From Rhodocyclaceae bacterium (GTDB taxonomy: Bacteria > Pseudomonadota > Gammaproteobacteria > Burkholderiales > Rhodocyclaceae): DNA of 58,094 nucleotides. A program made the position numbers and the translations under genes. This document shows positions 18,569-27,306 of this stretch, in pieces (within the stretch, counting starts at the first letter, position 1; each line of letters starts with the position of its first letter). Below the pieces are notes generated by a model. That model saw only the letters and a list, made by a program, of their open reading frames with translations. It searched no databases and was not told the origin of the DNA. Location of the stretch: NCBI GenBank assembly GCA_006218025.1, contig VBWA01000041.1, positions 1-58,094 of the forward strand, written 5' to 3'.

Positions 18569-19675
18569 ATGAGCATCAGCCCCGTTCTCGATATCGTCGC
18601 CGACATGCGTGCCGGCCGCATGGTGATCCTGGTCGACGAGGAAGACCGCGAAAACGAAGGCGACCTCGTGCTCGCCGCCGACCACGTGACGCCCGAAGCG
18701 ATCAACTTCATGGCCAGGCATGGCCGCGGCCTGATCTGCCTGACGCTGACCGAAGCCCGCTGCCGCCAGCTCGACCTGCCGCTGATGGTGCGCGACAACA
18801 AGGCGCAGCACGGCACCGCCTTCACCATGTCGATCGAGGCCGCGGAAGGCGTCACTACCGGCATCTCGGCGCAGGACCGCTCGCGCACCGTGCAGGCGGC
18901 CGTGGCGAAAAACGCCACCCCGACCGACATCGTCCAGCCCGGCCACATCTTTCCGCTGATGGCGCAGAACGGCGGCGTGCTGGTGCGCGCCGGCCACACC
19001 GAAGCCGGCTGCGACTTCGCCCAGCTCGCGGGCCTCGAGCCCGCCTCGGTGATCTGCGAAATCCTCAAGGACGACGGCACCATGGCACGGCTGCCCGACC
19101 TGCTCGAATTCGCCCGCGAGCACAGCCTCAAGATCGGCACCATCCGCGACCTGATTCACTACCGCTCGGAAACCGAAAAGCTGATCGAATGCGTTGCCGA
19201 CAAGCAGGTCGAATGCGCGCAAGGCAGCTTCCGCATGCGCGCCTTTGCCGACCGCAGCAGCGGCGACGTGCATCTGGCGCTGTCCTGCGGCGAGCTCAAG
19301 CCCGGCGAGGAAACCCTGGTGCGCGTGCATGAAGCCGTCTGCGTGCTCGACTTCCTCGACCACGGCAGCCGCGGCCATACCTACAGCGTCGATTTCGCCC
19401 TGCGCGCCATCGCGCAGCAGGGGCCCGGAGTGCTGGTGCTGCTGCATCGCGCCGAAACCGGCAACGCCTTGCTGGCGGCGCTCAAGGCCGAGCGTACCGA
19501 GCGCCCGGCCTACACCTGGGACCCGCGCATCTACGGCATCGGCGCGCAGATCCTGCGTGAAGTCGGCGTCGGCAAGATGCGCCTGATGTCGAGCCCGAGA
19601 AAGATGCCGAGCATGGCCGGCTTCGGTCTCGAAGTCACCGGCTATTTCACCCCGACGGGAGAGAAGACAGCATGA
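18569..19675 (+). CDS. ribBA: RibBA: 3,4-dihydroxy-2-butanone-4-phosphate synthase with RibA-like domain
   Basis: 368 residues. The N-terminal half is a complete RibB ([50 protein letters not shown]), which makes the four-carbon unit of riboflavin from ribulose 5-phosphate. The C-terminal half aligns with GTP cyclohydrolase II but lacks its zinc-binding cysteine cluster; [15 protein letters not shown] stands where that motif should be. Such hybrids (RibBX type) are known to lack cyclohydrolase activity, so a separate RibA is expected elsewhere. The stop shares ATGA with ribH. Confidence 0.92.
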   Translation: MSISPVLDIVADMRAGRMVILVDEEDRENEGDLVLAADHVTPEAINFMARHGRGLICLTLTEARCRQLDLPLMVRDNKAQHGTAFTMSIEAAEGVTTGISAQDRSRTVQAAVAKNATPTDIVQPGHIFPLMAQNGGVLVRAGHTEAGCDFAQLAGLEPASVICEILKDDGTMARLPDLLEFAREHSLKIGTIRDLIHYRSETEKLIECVADKQVECAQGSFRMRAFADRSSGDVHLALSCGELKPGEETLVRVHEAVCVLDFLDHGSRGHTYSVDFALRAIAQQGPGVLVLLHRAETGNALLAALKAERTERPAYTWDPRIYGIGAQILREVGVGKMRLMSSPRKMPSMAGFGLEVTGYFTPTGEKTA

Positions 19676-20130
19676 CTATTCGCGAACTCGAACCCAATCT
19701 GGCCGGCAAGGGCTTGCGCATCGGCGTCGCGCAAAGCCGCTTCAACGAGGACATCGGCGAAGGCCTGCGCTCGGGCTGCATGACCGAGCTGGCGCGCCTC
19801 GACGTGGCCGACACCGACATCACCTTCACCACCGTGCCCGGTGCACTGGAACTGCCCCTGACGCTGCAAACCATGGCGCAAAGCGGACGCTTCGATGCGC
19901 TGGTAGCGCTCGGCGCCGTGATACGCGGCGAGACCTATCATTTCGAGGTCGTCTCCAACGAGTCCGCGCGCGGCATCACCGACGTGCAGCTGAACACCGG
20001 CATTCCGATTGCCAACGCGGTCCTGACCACCGAAAACGACGACCAGGCTCTGGTGCGCATGCTGCAAAAGGGTGCCGAAGCCGCGCAGGCGGCTGTCGAA
20101 ATGGCGAACCTTTTGAAGGCCATCAAGTAA
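19672..20130 (+). CDS. ribH: 6,7-dimethyl-8-ribityllumazine synthase
   Basis: 152 residues. It condenses the RibB product with 5-amino-6-ribitylaminouracil. Motifs: [43 protein letters not shown] with the catalytic histidine, and [19 protein letters not shown]. It overlaps both neighbours (ATGA with ribBA, TAATG with nusB), so the block is translationally coupled. Confidence 0.95.
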   Translation: MTIRELEPNLAGKGLRIGVAQSRFNEDIGEGLRSGCMTELARLDVADTDITFTTVPGALELPLTLQTMAQSGRFDALVALGAVIRGETYHFEVVSNESARGITDVQLNTGIPIANAVLTTENDDQALVRMLQKGAEAAQAAVEMANLLKAIK

Positions 20131-20564
20131 TGAGCAGCGGCAAATCTCCGCGCCGACGCGCCCGCGAGTTCATCATCCAGGGCCTCTACCAATGGCAGGT
20201 CGGCGATCAGGATGCGGCGGCGATCCAGGTGCAGGCGGAAGGCGTGGCCGGCTTCGACAAGGCCGACAACGAGCTCTACAGCACCCTGCTGGCGGAGACG
20301 CGGCAAAACGCCGAAGCGCTCAAGCTCGATCTCGCCCCGCATATCGACCGCCCCTGGAGTGAAGTCTCGCCGATCGAACGCTGCATCCTGCTGCTGGGCG
20401 CCTGCGAACTCAAGCTCCATCCCGAAACACCCTATCGCGTGATCATCAACGAAGCCATCGAACTGGCCAAGACCTTCGGCGGCACCGACGGCCACAAGTT
20501 CGTCAATGGCGTGCTGGACAAGCTTGCGGCGACGCTGCGGGCGACGGAGATGAGAAAGCCCTGA
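20130..20564 (+). CDS. nusB: Transcription antitermination factor NusB
   Basis: 144 residues, all-helical RNA-binding protein that joins NusE/S10 in rRNA antitermination. Seen: RRRAREFIIQGLYQWQV at the N-terminus, SPIERCILLLGACEL and PYRVIINEAIELAKTFGG, VNGVLDKLA near the end. The usual partner order ribH-nusB-thiL is kept. Confidence 0.95.
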   Translation: MSSGKSPRRRAREFIIQGLYQWQVGDQDAAAIQVQAEGVAGFDKADNELYSTLLAETRQNAEALKLDLAPHIDRPWSEVSPIERCILLLGACELKLHPETPYRVIINEAIELAKTFGGTDGHKFVNGVLDKLAATLRATEMRKP

Positions 20565-20567
20565 GAG

Positions 20568-21605
20568 GTGCCGTCGGAATTCGAGATCATCGCGCGCTAT
20601 TTCACGCGCGGCACCTCCCACACAGTTCTCGGCGTTGGCGACGATGGCGCGCTGATCGCGCCGACACCCGGGCAGGAACTGGTGATATCCACCGACTTGC
20701 TGGTCGAGGGGACACACTTCCTTTCCGATGCCGACCCGGAGGCACTGGGCTGGAAAACCCTCGCCGTGAATATCTCGGACATGGCCGCGATGGGCGCACA
20801 ACCGCGCTGGGCGTTGCTGGCAATTACATTGCCCGGCTTCTCCGAAGCCGCCGCCGTCCATCCCACGGCCGGCTTTGCACAGCCGGCCGGCTACGCAGGC
20901 GCGGAGCAGTGCTCCGCGAAACCCCTGCTTCGCCCAACGCCGACTTCTGACTGGATCGAGGCCTTCGCGCGCGGCTTCTTCGCCTGTGCCGACAGCCACG
21001 GCGTCGACCTGATCGGCGGCGACACCACGCGCGGCCCGCGCGCCTTCTGCGTCACGATTCTCGGCGAAGTTCCCGCCGGAAAGGCGCTGCGCCGCGACGG
21101 CGCGCAAGCCGGCGATTCGATCTGGATTTCCGGCAAACCCGGGCGCGCGGCGCTGGGGCTGGCTCACCTGCAGGGGCGTACCAAACTCGCCGAACCGGCG
21201 CTCAGCGAATGCCTCGCCGCGCTGCACCGCCCGCAACCAAGGGTCGCACTGGGACTGGCGCTGCGCGGAATCGCCAGCGCCGCGATCGATATTTCGGACG
21301 GGCTGCTGGCCGATCTCGGCCATATCCTCGAACAGTCGGGACGCGCCGCGCGACTGCAGATCCGGAACCTGCCCGCCGCAGGACTGGCGCGTGATTGCCT
21401 GCTCGCCGGCGGCGACGACTACGAACTGCTGTTCACCGCCGCAGCGGCATTGGACCGCGACATCATGGCCCTCGCCGCCAAGCTCGAACTGCCGCTGACT
21501 CGCATCGGCGAAATCGTGGCCGGCCCGCCCGGCGAACTCGTCCTGCGCGACGCTGACGGCAGCGTCATCACGCCAGCACGCCGCGGCTACGACCATTTTC
21601 TCTGA
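20568..21605 (+). CDS. thiL: Thiamine-monophosphate kinase with an in-frame repeat insertion
   Basis: 345 residues; E. coli ThiL has 325. It phosphorylates thiamine monophosphate to the active diphosphate. Motifs: GVGDDGALIAP, ISTDLLVEGTHF, NISDMAAMGA, LIGGDTTRGP, DISDGLLADLG, GGDDYELLF. Residues about 95 to 128 (from AAAVHPTAGFAQPAG to LRPTPTSD) have no counterpart in the family and match a two-hairpin repeat also found at 33304-33362, ending in a fragment of the short dispersed repeat. The insertion keeps the frame and falls at a surface position between two conserved blocks. Start is a GTG at 20568. Confidence 0.92.
   Translation: MPSEFEIIARYFTRGTSHTVLGVGDDGALIAPTPGQELVISTDLLVEGTHFLSDADPEALGWKTLAVNISDMAAMGAQPRWALLAITLPGFSEAAAVHPTAGFAQPAGYAGAEQCSAKPLLRPTPTSDWIEAFARGFFACADSHGVDLIGGDTTRGPRAFCVTILGEVPAGKALRRDGAQAGDSIWISGKPGRAALGLAHLQGRTKLAEPALSECLAALHRPQPRVALGLALRGIASAAIDISDGLLADLGHILEQSGRAARLQIRNLPAAGLARDCLLAGGDDYELLFTAAAALDRDIMALAAKLELPLTRIGEIVAGPPGELVLRDADGSVITPARRGYDHFL
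20867..20924 (-). repeat. Two-hairpin repeat element, copy A (inside thiL)
   Basis: Stem 1 is GGCCGGCT/AGCCGGCC around TTGCAC (20867-20888). After an 11-base spacer comes stem 2, CGCGGAGCA/TGCTCCGCG (20900-20918), then AAACCCC. Copy B at 33304-33362 is in the opposite orientation with the same spacer and tail. Two stem differences between the copies are compensatory pairs. Confidence 0.8.
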
Positions 21606-22102
21606 TGGCCAAACTCCCTCCGCCGCCCCTCAAGTTCCTGTTCCGCCACCCCGCGCATTTTATTGCCTGCGGCATGGGCAGCGGGCTTTCCCGCTTCGCG
21701 CCGGGTACGGCCGGCACGGCCTTCGCATGGCTTACCTATCCGCTGCTGCGGATGTATCTGGAGAACGATCTGGGGCTGGCGATCTTCCTCCTGCTGGCCT
21801 TCGCCGTTGGTGTCGCGGCCTGCCAGATCACTGGACGCGCGCTCGGAGTGGTCGATCATGGCGCCATCGTCTGGGACGAAATCGTGCCCTTCTGGGCGGT
21901 GCTGATGTTTACCCCACCGGAACTGCTCTGGCAGCTCGCGGCCTTCCTCTGGTTCCGCTTCTACGACATCGTCAAGCCCGAGCCGGCCCGATTCTTCGAT
22001 ACGCAGATCAAGAACGGCTTCGGCGTGATGATGGACGACGTCATCGCCGCCGGCTACACGGTGCTGACCATCGCTCTGTTCAAGGCCTTTCTGCCGTTCT
22101 GA
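21605..22102 (+). CDS. pgpA: Phosphatidylglycerophosphatase A
   Basis: 165 residues, membrane enzyme making phosphatidylglycerol from its phosphate. Seen: GSGLSRFAPGTAGTAFAW at the N-terminus, VVDHGAIVWDEIVPFW, and FWFRFYDIVKPEPA-type sequence, with several hydrophobic segments. It overlaps the thiL stop by one base (TGATG) and pncC by one base. Confidence 0.93.
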   Translation: MAKLPPPPLKFLFRHPAHFIACGMGSGLSRFAPGTAGTAFAWLTYPLLRMYLENDLGLAIFLLLAFAVGVAACQITGRALGVVDHGAIVWDEIVPFWAVLMFTPPELLWQLAAFLWFRFYDIVKPEPARFFDTQIKNGFGVMMDDVIAAGYTVLTIALFKAFLPF

Positions 22103-22605
22103 TGGACGCCGACCTCGTTGCCCTGTCCGAATCGGTGGGTACGGCCGCATTGACCAAGAGCGGTCAGCGCCGACTTCTGCTTGCCACCGCAGAGTCCTGC
22201 ACCGGAGGCTGGGTCGCGCAAGTGATTACTCACACGAGCGGCAGCTCGGAGTGGTTCGATCGCGGCTTTGTCACCTACTCGAATGAAGCCAAGACGGATC
22301 TGCTCGGCGTCCGCCCCGAAACCATCGACAACTATGGCGCGGTGAGCCCGGAAACGGCAGCCGCGATGGCTGAAGGCGCGCTGAAAAACTCCAATGCGCT
22401 GATTGCATTGGCAATTACCGGAATTGCGGGACCGACGGGTGGCTCACCTGGTAAGCCAGTGGGCACCGTATGCTTTGCCTGGTGTCGGGTCGGCCAGACT
22501 GCCGAAACGGAAACTGCGGTTTTTGCGGGCGACCGTGAGGCAGTTCGCCGCCAGGCGGTGCTTCATGCCTTGCGTGGCCTGCTGCTACGACTCGACGCCA
22601 AGTAA
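22102..22605 (+). CDS. pncC: Nicotinamide-nucleotide amidohydrolase (CinA C-terminal domain type)
   Basis: 167 residues; this is the stand-alone C-terminal domain of CinA, without the N-terminal domain. It deamidates NMN for pyridine nucleotide recycling. Motifs: TAESCTGGWVAQVIT, SSEWFDRGFVTYSNEAK, ALAITGIAGPTGGSPGKPVG. The segment SGQRRLLL just before the active-site motif is encoded by a partial dispersed short repeat. In many genomes this gene precedes recA, as here. Confidence 0.93.
   Translation: MDADLVALSESVGTAALTKSGQRRLLLATAESCTGGWVAQVITHTSGSSEWFDRGFVTYSNEAKTDLLGVRPETIDNYGAVSPETAAAMAEGALKNSNALIALAITGIAGPTGGSPGKPVGTVCFAWCRVGQTAETETAVFAGDREAVRRQAVLHALRGLLLRLDAK
22163..22180 (+). repeat. 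Short dispersed repeat, partial copy (in pncC)
   Basis: GGTCAGCGCCGACTTCTG matches only the 3' part of the core; the 5' part is not conserved. It lies in a variable position of PncC. Confidence 0.45.
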
Positions 22606-22685
22606 CAAGCCCGTGCCAAACCCGGACAGCGCAAAAACTGTGCCATCCGTGACATAATTCACACAACTTCTGAGGAACGCATTCA

Positions 22686-23675
22686 ATGGACGACAACAAG
22701 AGCAAGGCCCTCCAGGCCGCCCTGGCACAGATCGAAAAGCAGTTCGGCAAGGGCTCCATCATGAAAATGGGCGAAGGCCTGGCCATCGACGATATCCAGA
22801 CCGTTTCCACCGGCTCGCTCGGGCTGGATATCGCCTTGGGCATAGGCGGCCTGCCGCGTGGACGGGTGGTCGAGGTCTACGGACCGGAGTCTTCCGGCAA
22901 AACCACGCTGTGCCTGCATATCGTGGCCGAGATTCAAAAAGCGGGCGGAGTAGCGGCCTACATCGATGCCGAAAACGCGCTCGACCCCGGCTATGCGGCA
23001 AAACTCGGCGTGAATGTGCCCGACCTGCTGATTTCGCAGCCCGATACCGGCGAGCAGGGCCTCGAAATTACCGACATGCTGGTGCGCTCGGGCGGCGTCG
23101 ATTGCATCGTGATCGACTCGGTCGCGGCGCTGACGCCGCGTGCCGAAATCGAAGGCGAAATGGGCGACCAGTTGCCCGGCCTGCAGGCGCGACTGATGTC
23201 GCAAGCCTTGCGCAAGCTCACCGCCAACATCAAGCGCACCAATACGCTGGTGATTTTCATCAACCAGATCCGCATGAAGATCGGCGTCATGTTCGGCAAC
23301 CCGGAAACCACCACCATGGACATCCGCCGCACCGGCGCCATCAAGAAGGGCGACGAAGTGATCGGCAACGAGACCAAGGTGAAAGTGGTCAAGAACAAGG
23401 TCGCGCCGCCCTTCCGCGAGGCGCATTTCGACATCCTCTACGGGGAAGGCATTTCGCGTCAGGGCGAAATCGTCGAACTCGGTGTCGAACACAAGATCGT
23501 CGAAAAATCCGGTGCCTGGTACGCCTACAAGGGCGAGAAGATCGGCCAGGGCAAGGACAACGCGCGCGAATTCCTGCGCGAGCATGCCGACATTGCCGTG
23601 GAAATCGAAAACCGGGTGCGCGAGGCCGTCGGTGTCGCCGCTCTTGGCGCTGCCGAACCGGTGAAGGGCAGCTAG
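22686..23675 (+). CDS. recA: Recombinase RecA with an internal 12-residue deletion
   Basis: 329 residues; the usual length is about 345-355. Walker A is GPESSGKT (66-73), MAW-type region [17 protein letters not shown], and the C-terminal core is normal ([16 protein letters not shown]). At residue 210/211 the sequence reads FGNPETTT then [12 protein letters not shown]. The invariant block GGNALKFYASVR, which forms the end of DNA-binding loop L2 and the next strand, is absent. The frame is kept, so exactly 36 nt are missing at 23315/23316. Homologous recombination and LexA cleavage by such a protein would be doubtful. A GAGGA site precedes the ATG; no CTG-N10-CAG LexA box is visible upstream. 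Confidence 0.93.
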   Translation: MDDNKSKALQAALAQIEKQFGKGSIMKMGEGLAIDDIQTVSTGSLGLDIALGIGGLPRGRVVEVYGPESSGKTTLCLHIVAEIQKAGGVAAYIDAENALDPGYAAKLGVNVPDLLISQPDTGEQGLEITDMLVRSGGVDCIVIDSVAALTPRAEIEGEMGDQLPGLQARLMSQALRKLTANIKRTNTLVIFINQIRMKIGVMFGNPETTTMDIRRTGAIKKGDEVIGNETKVKVVKNKVAPPFREAHFDILYGEGISRQGEIVELGVEHKIVEKSGAWYAYKGEKIGQGKDNAREFLREHADIAVEIENRVREAVGVAALGAAEPVKGS

Positions 23676-23746
23676 GCGCGGTACCAACCCGCCGAGGGTA
23701 CGCATCTTGTCGAACAGCAGTTGCCGCGACTGGCGCGGCGAACACC

Positions 23747-24196
23747 ATGTCGAATGAACTGCGCCAGCAGGCAATCAAGCTGCTGGCCCGGCGCGAGCAC
23801 ACCCGCGTCGAACTCGCGCGCAAGCTCGCGGGTCTCGGCACGAAGGAGGAAATCGACGCGGTGCTCGCCGACATGGAGGCCTCGCAATTGCAGTCCGACA
23901 ACCGCACGGCAGAAAACTACCTGCGCAGCAATGCTTCGCGCCTGGGCGCCTCGCGCCTGCGCCACACCCTGAAAACCCGCGGCGTGGCGCCCGAAATGAT
24001 CGACGAGCAACTGGCGCAGGCCGACCTGCCCGAGGAGATCGAGCGTGCCCGCGCCGCCTGGAGCCGGAAGTTTTCCGCCGCGCCTGCCAATCCCAAGGAA
24101 TGGGCGCGCCAGGCGCGCTTCCTCCAAAGCCGCGGATTTGCCGGCGACATCGTGCGCAAACTGCTCAAGGACCCGATGGGAGCGGCTGAGGAATGA
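23747..24196 (+). CDS. recX: Regulatory protein RecX
   Basis: 149 residues, all-helical modulator that caps or inhibits RecA filaments. Seen: [24 protein letters not shown]-like LARKLAGLG, and the tandem three-helix repeats ([45 protein letters not shown]). It lies 71 bases after recA. The stop overlaps the lptB ATG (ATGA), an unusual coupling to an LPS export gene. Confidence 0.9.
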   Translation: MSNELRQQAIKLLARREHTRVELARKLAGLGTKEEIDAVLADMEASQLQSDNRTAENYLRSNASRLGASRLRHTLKTRGVAPEMIDEQLAQADLPEEIERARAAWSRKFSAAPANPKEWARQARFLQSRGFAGDIVRKLLKDPMGAAEE

Positions 24197-24951
24197 CTGC
24201 GCGAATGACTGCACCCGCCGCCACGCTCTCGGCGCACAACCTGCGCAAGAAGTACAAGTCGCGGACGGTCGTGACCGATGTCTCCTTCGAGGTCGGTGCA
24301 GGTGAAGTGGTGGGGTTGCTCGGTCCCAACGGCGCCGGCAAGACCACCTGCTTCTACATGATCGTCGGCCTGGTGGCCGCCGACGGCGGCGAGATCCGCA
24401 TCGAGAGCGGCAGCGAGCATCTGCGCCTCACCCACATGCCGATACACCAGCGCGCCAAACTGGGCCTGTCCTATTTGCCGCAGGAAAATTCGGTGTTCCG
24501 CAAGCTCACGGTCTCCGAGAACGTGCGCGCCGTACTGGAACTGCAGGATCTGGACGAAAGCGCGATGGATGAGCGCGAGGAAACCCTGCTGCAGGAACTG
24601 CACATCACCCACATCCGCGACAGCCTGGCGGCATCGCTCTCGGGCGGCGAACGCCGCCGCGTCGAGATAGCCCGCGCGCTGGCGACAAGCCCGCGTTTCA
24701 TCCTGCTCGACGAACCCTTCGCAGGCGTCGACCCGATTGCCGTGATCGACATCCAGAAAATCATCCGCTACCTCAAGGGAAGCGGCATCGGCGTCCTGAT
24801 CACCGATCACAATGTCCGCGAAACCCTGGGCATCTGCGATCGCGCCACGATAATCAACGCCGGCGAAGTTCTTGCTGCTGGACAGCCGGCGGAGATAGTC
24901 GATAATGAAAGTGTACGCCGGGTTTATCTTGGCGAGCATTTCAGAATGTGA
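24193..24951 (+). CDS. lptB: LPS export ABC transporter ATPase LptB
   Basis: 252 residues. It powers LPS extraction from the inner membrane with LptFG. Walker A is GPNGAGKTT, signature [16 protein letters not shown], Walker [14 protein letters not shown], switch histidine in [23 protein letters not shown] is typical of LptB. A GAGGA site precedes the ATG. LptA and LptC, usually directly upstream, are absent here; recA-recX occupy that place. The stop overlaps the rpoN start. Confidence 0.93.
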   Translation: MTARMTAPAATLSAHNLRKKYKSRTVVTDVSFEVGAGEVVGLLGPNGAGKTTCFYMIVGLVAADGGEIRIESGSEHLRLTHMPIHQRAKLGLSYLPQENSVFRKLTVSENVRAVLELQDLDESAMDEREETLLQELHITHIRDSLAASLSGGERRRVEIARALATSPRFILLDEPFAGVDPIAVIDIQKIIRYLKGSGIGVLITDHNVRETLGICDRATIINAGEVLAAGQPAEIVDNESVRRVYLGEHFRM

Positions 24952-26411
24952 TGAATGCGATGAGGCAGGGACTTCAGCTCAGGCTTTCGCAGCACTTGGC
25001 ACTGACGCCTCAGTTGCAGCAGTCGATCAGGTTGCTGCAATTATCGACCTTGGAGTTGAACGCCGAAATCGATCAGGCATTGCAGGAAAATCCGCTGCTG
25101 GAGTTGGACGAGCCGGGGGAGCCGACGATGTTCGGCCTTGGTCAGGTGAATGATGGGCCGACGGCGCCGCAGACCAGCACCCCAAGCGAAAGCGACGAGC
25201 GCCAGGAGCCGAGGGGTGGCGATGACGAAGGTTGGGGCATGGATTTTTCCGGCAGCCACGGCCAGCGCGATCCCAACGACGACGACCTCGACAGCGGCGA
25301 AACGCAGGCCACGTCGACTTCCCTGCGGGAACATCTCGGGGCGCAGTTGGCGATGACCCAGTTGCCCGACCGTGAACGGGCGCTGGCGGGTTTTCTGGTC
25401 GAAGCCCTCAATGATGATGGTTACCTGACGCAACCGCTTGAGGAGTTGGTCGACCTGCTCGTCGCCGAAGACGACGAGGGGCGGGAGGCTCTTCTGGAAG
25501 AGCTCGGGATCGCACTGGCGCATTTGCAGAATCTTGACCCGCCCGGTATTGGCGCGCGCAACGCGCAGGAATGTCTGTCGCTGCAACTCCAGTGCTTTCC
25601 GGTCTCTGCCGAGCGCAATCTCGCGCTTGCCATCGTCGCCAATCACCTCGATCATCTCGCGGCGCATGATTTTGCGCGGATAAGGAAGTCTCTCGGTTGC
25701 GACGATAACGAATTGCGCGTGGCGCAAAGCCTGATCCGTTCGCTGAATCCGCGTCCCGGCGCGCAGTACGCGCAGATCGAAACGCGCTATGTGGTGCCGG
25801 ACGTCACGGTGAAGAAGTCCCAGGGGCGCTGGGTCGCGACCCTGAACCGGGATGCGATGCCGCGCTTGCGCATCAACCGGCTCTACGCCGACATCCTGCA
25901 TCGCCACCGCGGCGGCAACGGTTCATCGGCGGGGCTGGCCAGCCAGTTGCAGGAAGCCAAGTGGCTGATCAAGAACGTGCAGCAACGCTTCGACACCATC
26001 CTGCGCGTATCGCAGGCCATCGTCGATCGGCAACGGGCGTTTTTCGACCATGGCGAGGTGGCAATGCGGCCGCTGACCCTGCGCGAGATCGCAGAAACGG
26101 TCAAACTTCACGAGTCGACGATTTCGCGCGTGACGACCCAGAAATATCTGGCGAGCCCCCGCGGCATTTACGAGCTCAAATACTTTTTTGGGAGCCACGT
26201 CGCCACCGATAGCGGCGGCGCGGCTTCCTCCACCGCAATTCGGGCGCTGATCAAGCAATTGGTCGGGGCCGAGGACGGCAAGAAGCCGCTCTCGGACGCC
26301 CGTCTTGCGGAAATCCTCGGCGAGCAGGGCATCGTCGTGGCACGTCGCACGGTAGCGAAGTACCGCGAACTGCTCGGCATACCGCCGGTCAACCTCAGGA
26401 AATCCCTCTGA
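24951..26411 (+). CDS. rpoN: RNA polymerase sigma-54 factor
   Basis: 486 residues. Region I is Q/L-rich (LQLRLSQHLALTPQLQQSIRLLQ), region II acidic (residues 50-120), then the core-binding domain, HTH (LREIAETVKLHESTISRVT) and a C-terminal RpoN box (ARRTVAKYRELLGIP). It directs transcription from GG/GC promoters with activator ATPases. The ATG at 24951 shares one base with the lptB stop; another ATG nine bases on (MRQGLQLRL) is equally possible. Confidence 0.95.
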   Translation: MNAMRQGLQLRLSQHLALTPQLQQSIRLLQLSTLELNAEIDQALQENPLLELDEPGEPTMFGLGQVNDGPTAPQTSTPSESDERQEPRGGDDEGWGMDFSGSHGQRDPNDDDLDSGETQATSTSLREHLGAQLAMTQLPDRERALAGFLVEALNDDGYLTQPLEELVDLLVAEDDEGREALLEELGIALAHLQNLDPPGIGARNAQECLSLQLQCFPVSAERNLALAIVANHLDHLAAHDFARIRKSLGCDDNELRVAQSLIRSLNPRPGAQYAQIETRYVVPDVTVKKSQGRWVATLNRDAMPRLRINRLYADILHRHRGGNGSSAGLASQLQEAKWLIKNVQQRFDTILRVSQAIVDRQRAFFDHGEVAMRPLTLREIAETVKLHESTISRVTTQKYLASPRGIYELKYFFGSHVATDSGGAASSTAIRALIKQLVGAEDGKKPLSDARLAEILGEQGIVVARRTVAKYRELLGIPPVNLRKSL

Positions 26412-26437
26412 GACAATACTTCTGACAAGGAGACATC

Positions 26438-26752
26438 ATGAATCTCAACATTACTGGACACCACATCGAAGTTACCCCGGCCATTCGTGAATACGTCAAG
26501 GGAAAACTCGATCGCGTGCTGCGGCACTTCGACCAGGTAACCAGTTCGCACGTCATCCTGTCGGTCGACAAACTCCAGCAGAAGGCTGAAGTGACGCTTC
26601 ACGTCAAGGGTAAGGACATTTACGCCGATGCCATCGACGCCGATCTCTATGCCGCCATCGATCTGGTGGCCGACAAGCTCGACCGGCAGGTGGTCAAGCA
26701 CAAGGAAAAGGTCTCCGACCACACCCACGACAAGCGCGCACAGCCGGAATAA
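26438..26752 (+). CDS. hpf: Ribosome hibernation promoting factor (HPF/RaiA family)
   Basis: 104 residues, short HPF. It binds 30S subunits in stationary phase to dimerise or silence ribosomes. Sequence NLNITGHHIEVTPAIREYV opens the fold, and DADLYAAIDLVADKLDRQV is the second helix. AAGGAG lies six bases before the ATG. The order rpoN-hpf-ptsN-hprK is standard for betaproteobacteria. Confidence 0.95.
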   Translation: MNLNITGHHIEVTPAIREYVKGKLDRVLRHFDQVTSSHVILSVDKLQQKAEVTLHVKGKDIYADAIDADLYAAIDLVADKLDRQVVKHKEKVSDHTHDKRAQPE

Positions 26753-26847
26753 GCTCGATCTGCAAGCCTGGAGCGGCGGCGGTCCGTTAGCGTTATACTG
26801 CGCGCCGCCGCAACCTCCGCTCATTTGCAGACTTGCTTACTCCCATC

Positions 26848-27306
26848 ATGAATCACATCGCCGCCCTGCTGCCACTCGACAATGTGGTGGCCAATCTCGA
26901 CGCCAGCAGCAAGAAGCGCGTATTCGAGCAGGCGGGAATCCTTTTCGAAAACCATCAAAGCGTGGCGCGCAGCACGGTGTACGATGCCTTGTTCGCGCGC
27001 GAAAAGCTCGGCTCGACAGGCCTCGGCCAGGGCATTGCGATTCCCCACGGCCGCATCAAGGGCCTCAAGGCTCCGGTCGGCGCGTTTGCCCGCCTCGAGT
27101 CGCCGGTGCAGTTCGACGCACCCGACGGAAAACCGGTCGGGCTCATTTTTGTCCTGTTGGTGCCGGAAGCCGCCAACGAGCATCACCTGCAACTGCTCTC
27201 CGAGCTGGCGCAGATGTTCTCCGACAAGAGCTTCCGCGAACAGCTCGCCGCCGCTCCGGATGCCGCGGCGCTGCATGGCCTCTTCGCCAATTGGCACGCC
27301 AACTAG
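26848..27306 (+). CDS. ptsN: Nitrogen PTS EIIA component PtsN
   Basis: 152 residues. EIIA-Ntr receives phosphate on a histidine from NPr and regulates potassium, nitrogen and envelope functions. The phosphorylated histidine lies in GIAIPHGRIKGL. The ATG at 26848 is chosen over an in-frame TTG at 26833. The gap before it (26753-26847) holds a TATACT sequence near 26795 that could be a -10 box. Confidence 0.92.
   Translation: MNHIAALLPLDNVVANLDASSKKRVFEQAGILFENHQSVARSTVYDALFAREKLGSTGLGQGIAIPHGRIKGLKAPVGAFARLESPVQFDAPDGKPVGLIFVLLVPEAANEHHLQLLSELAQMFSDKSFREQLAAAPDAAALHGLFANWHAN

Noticed and set aside
22606-22685. LexA box upstream of recA
   Set aside because: No CTG-N10-CAG arrangement can be found; the nearest CTG and CAT elements have the wrong spacing.
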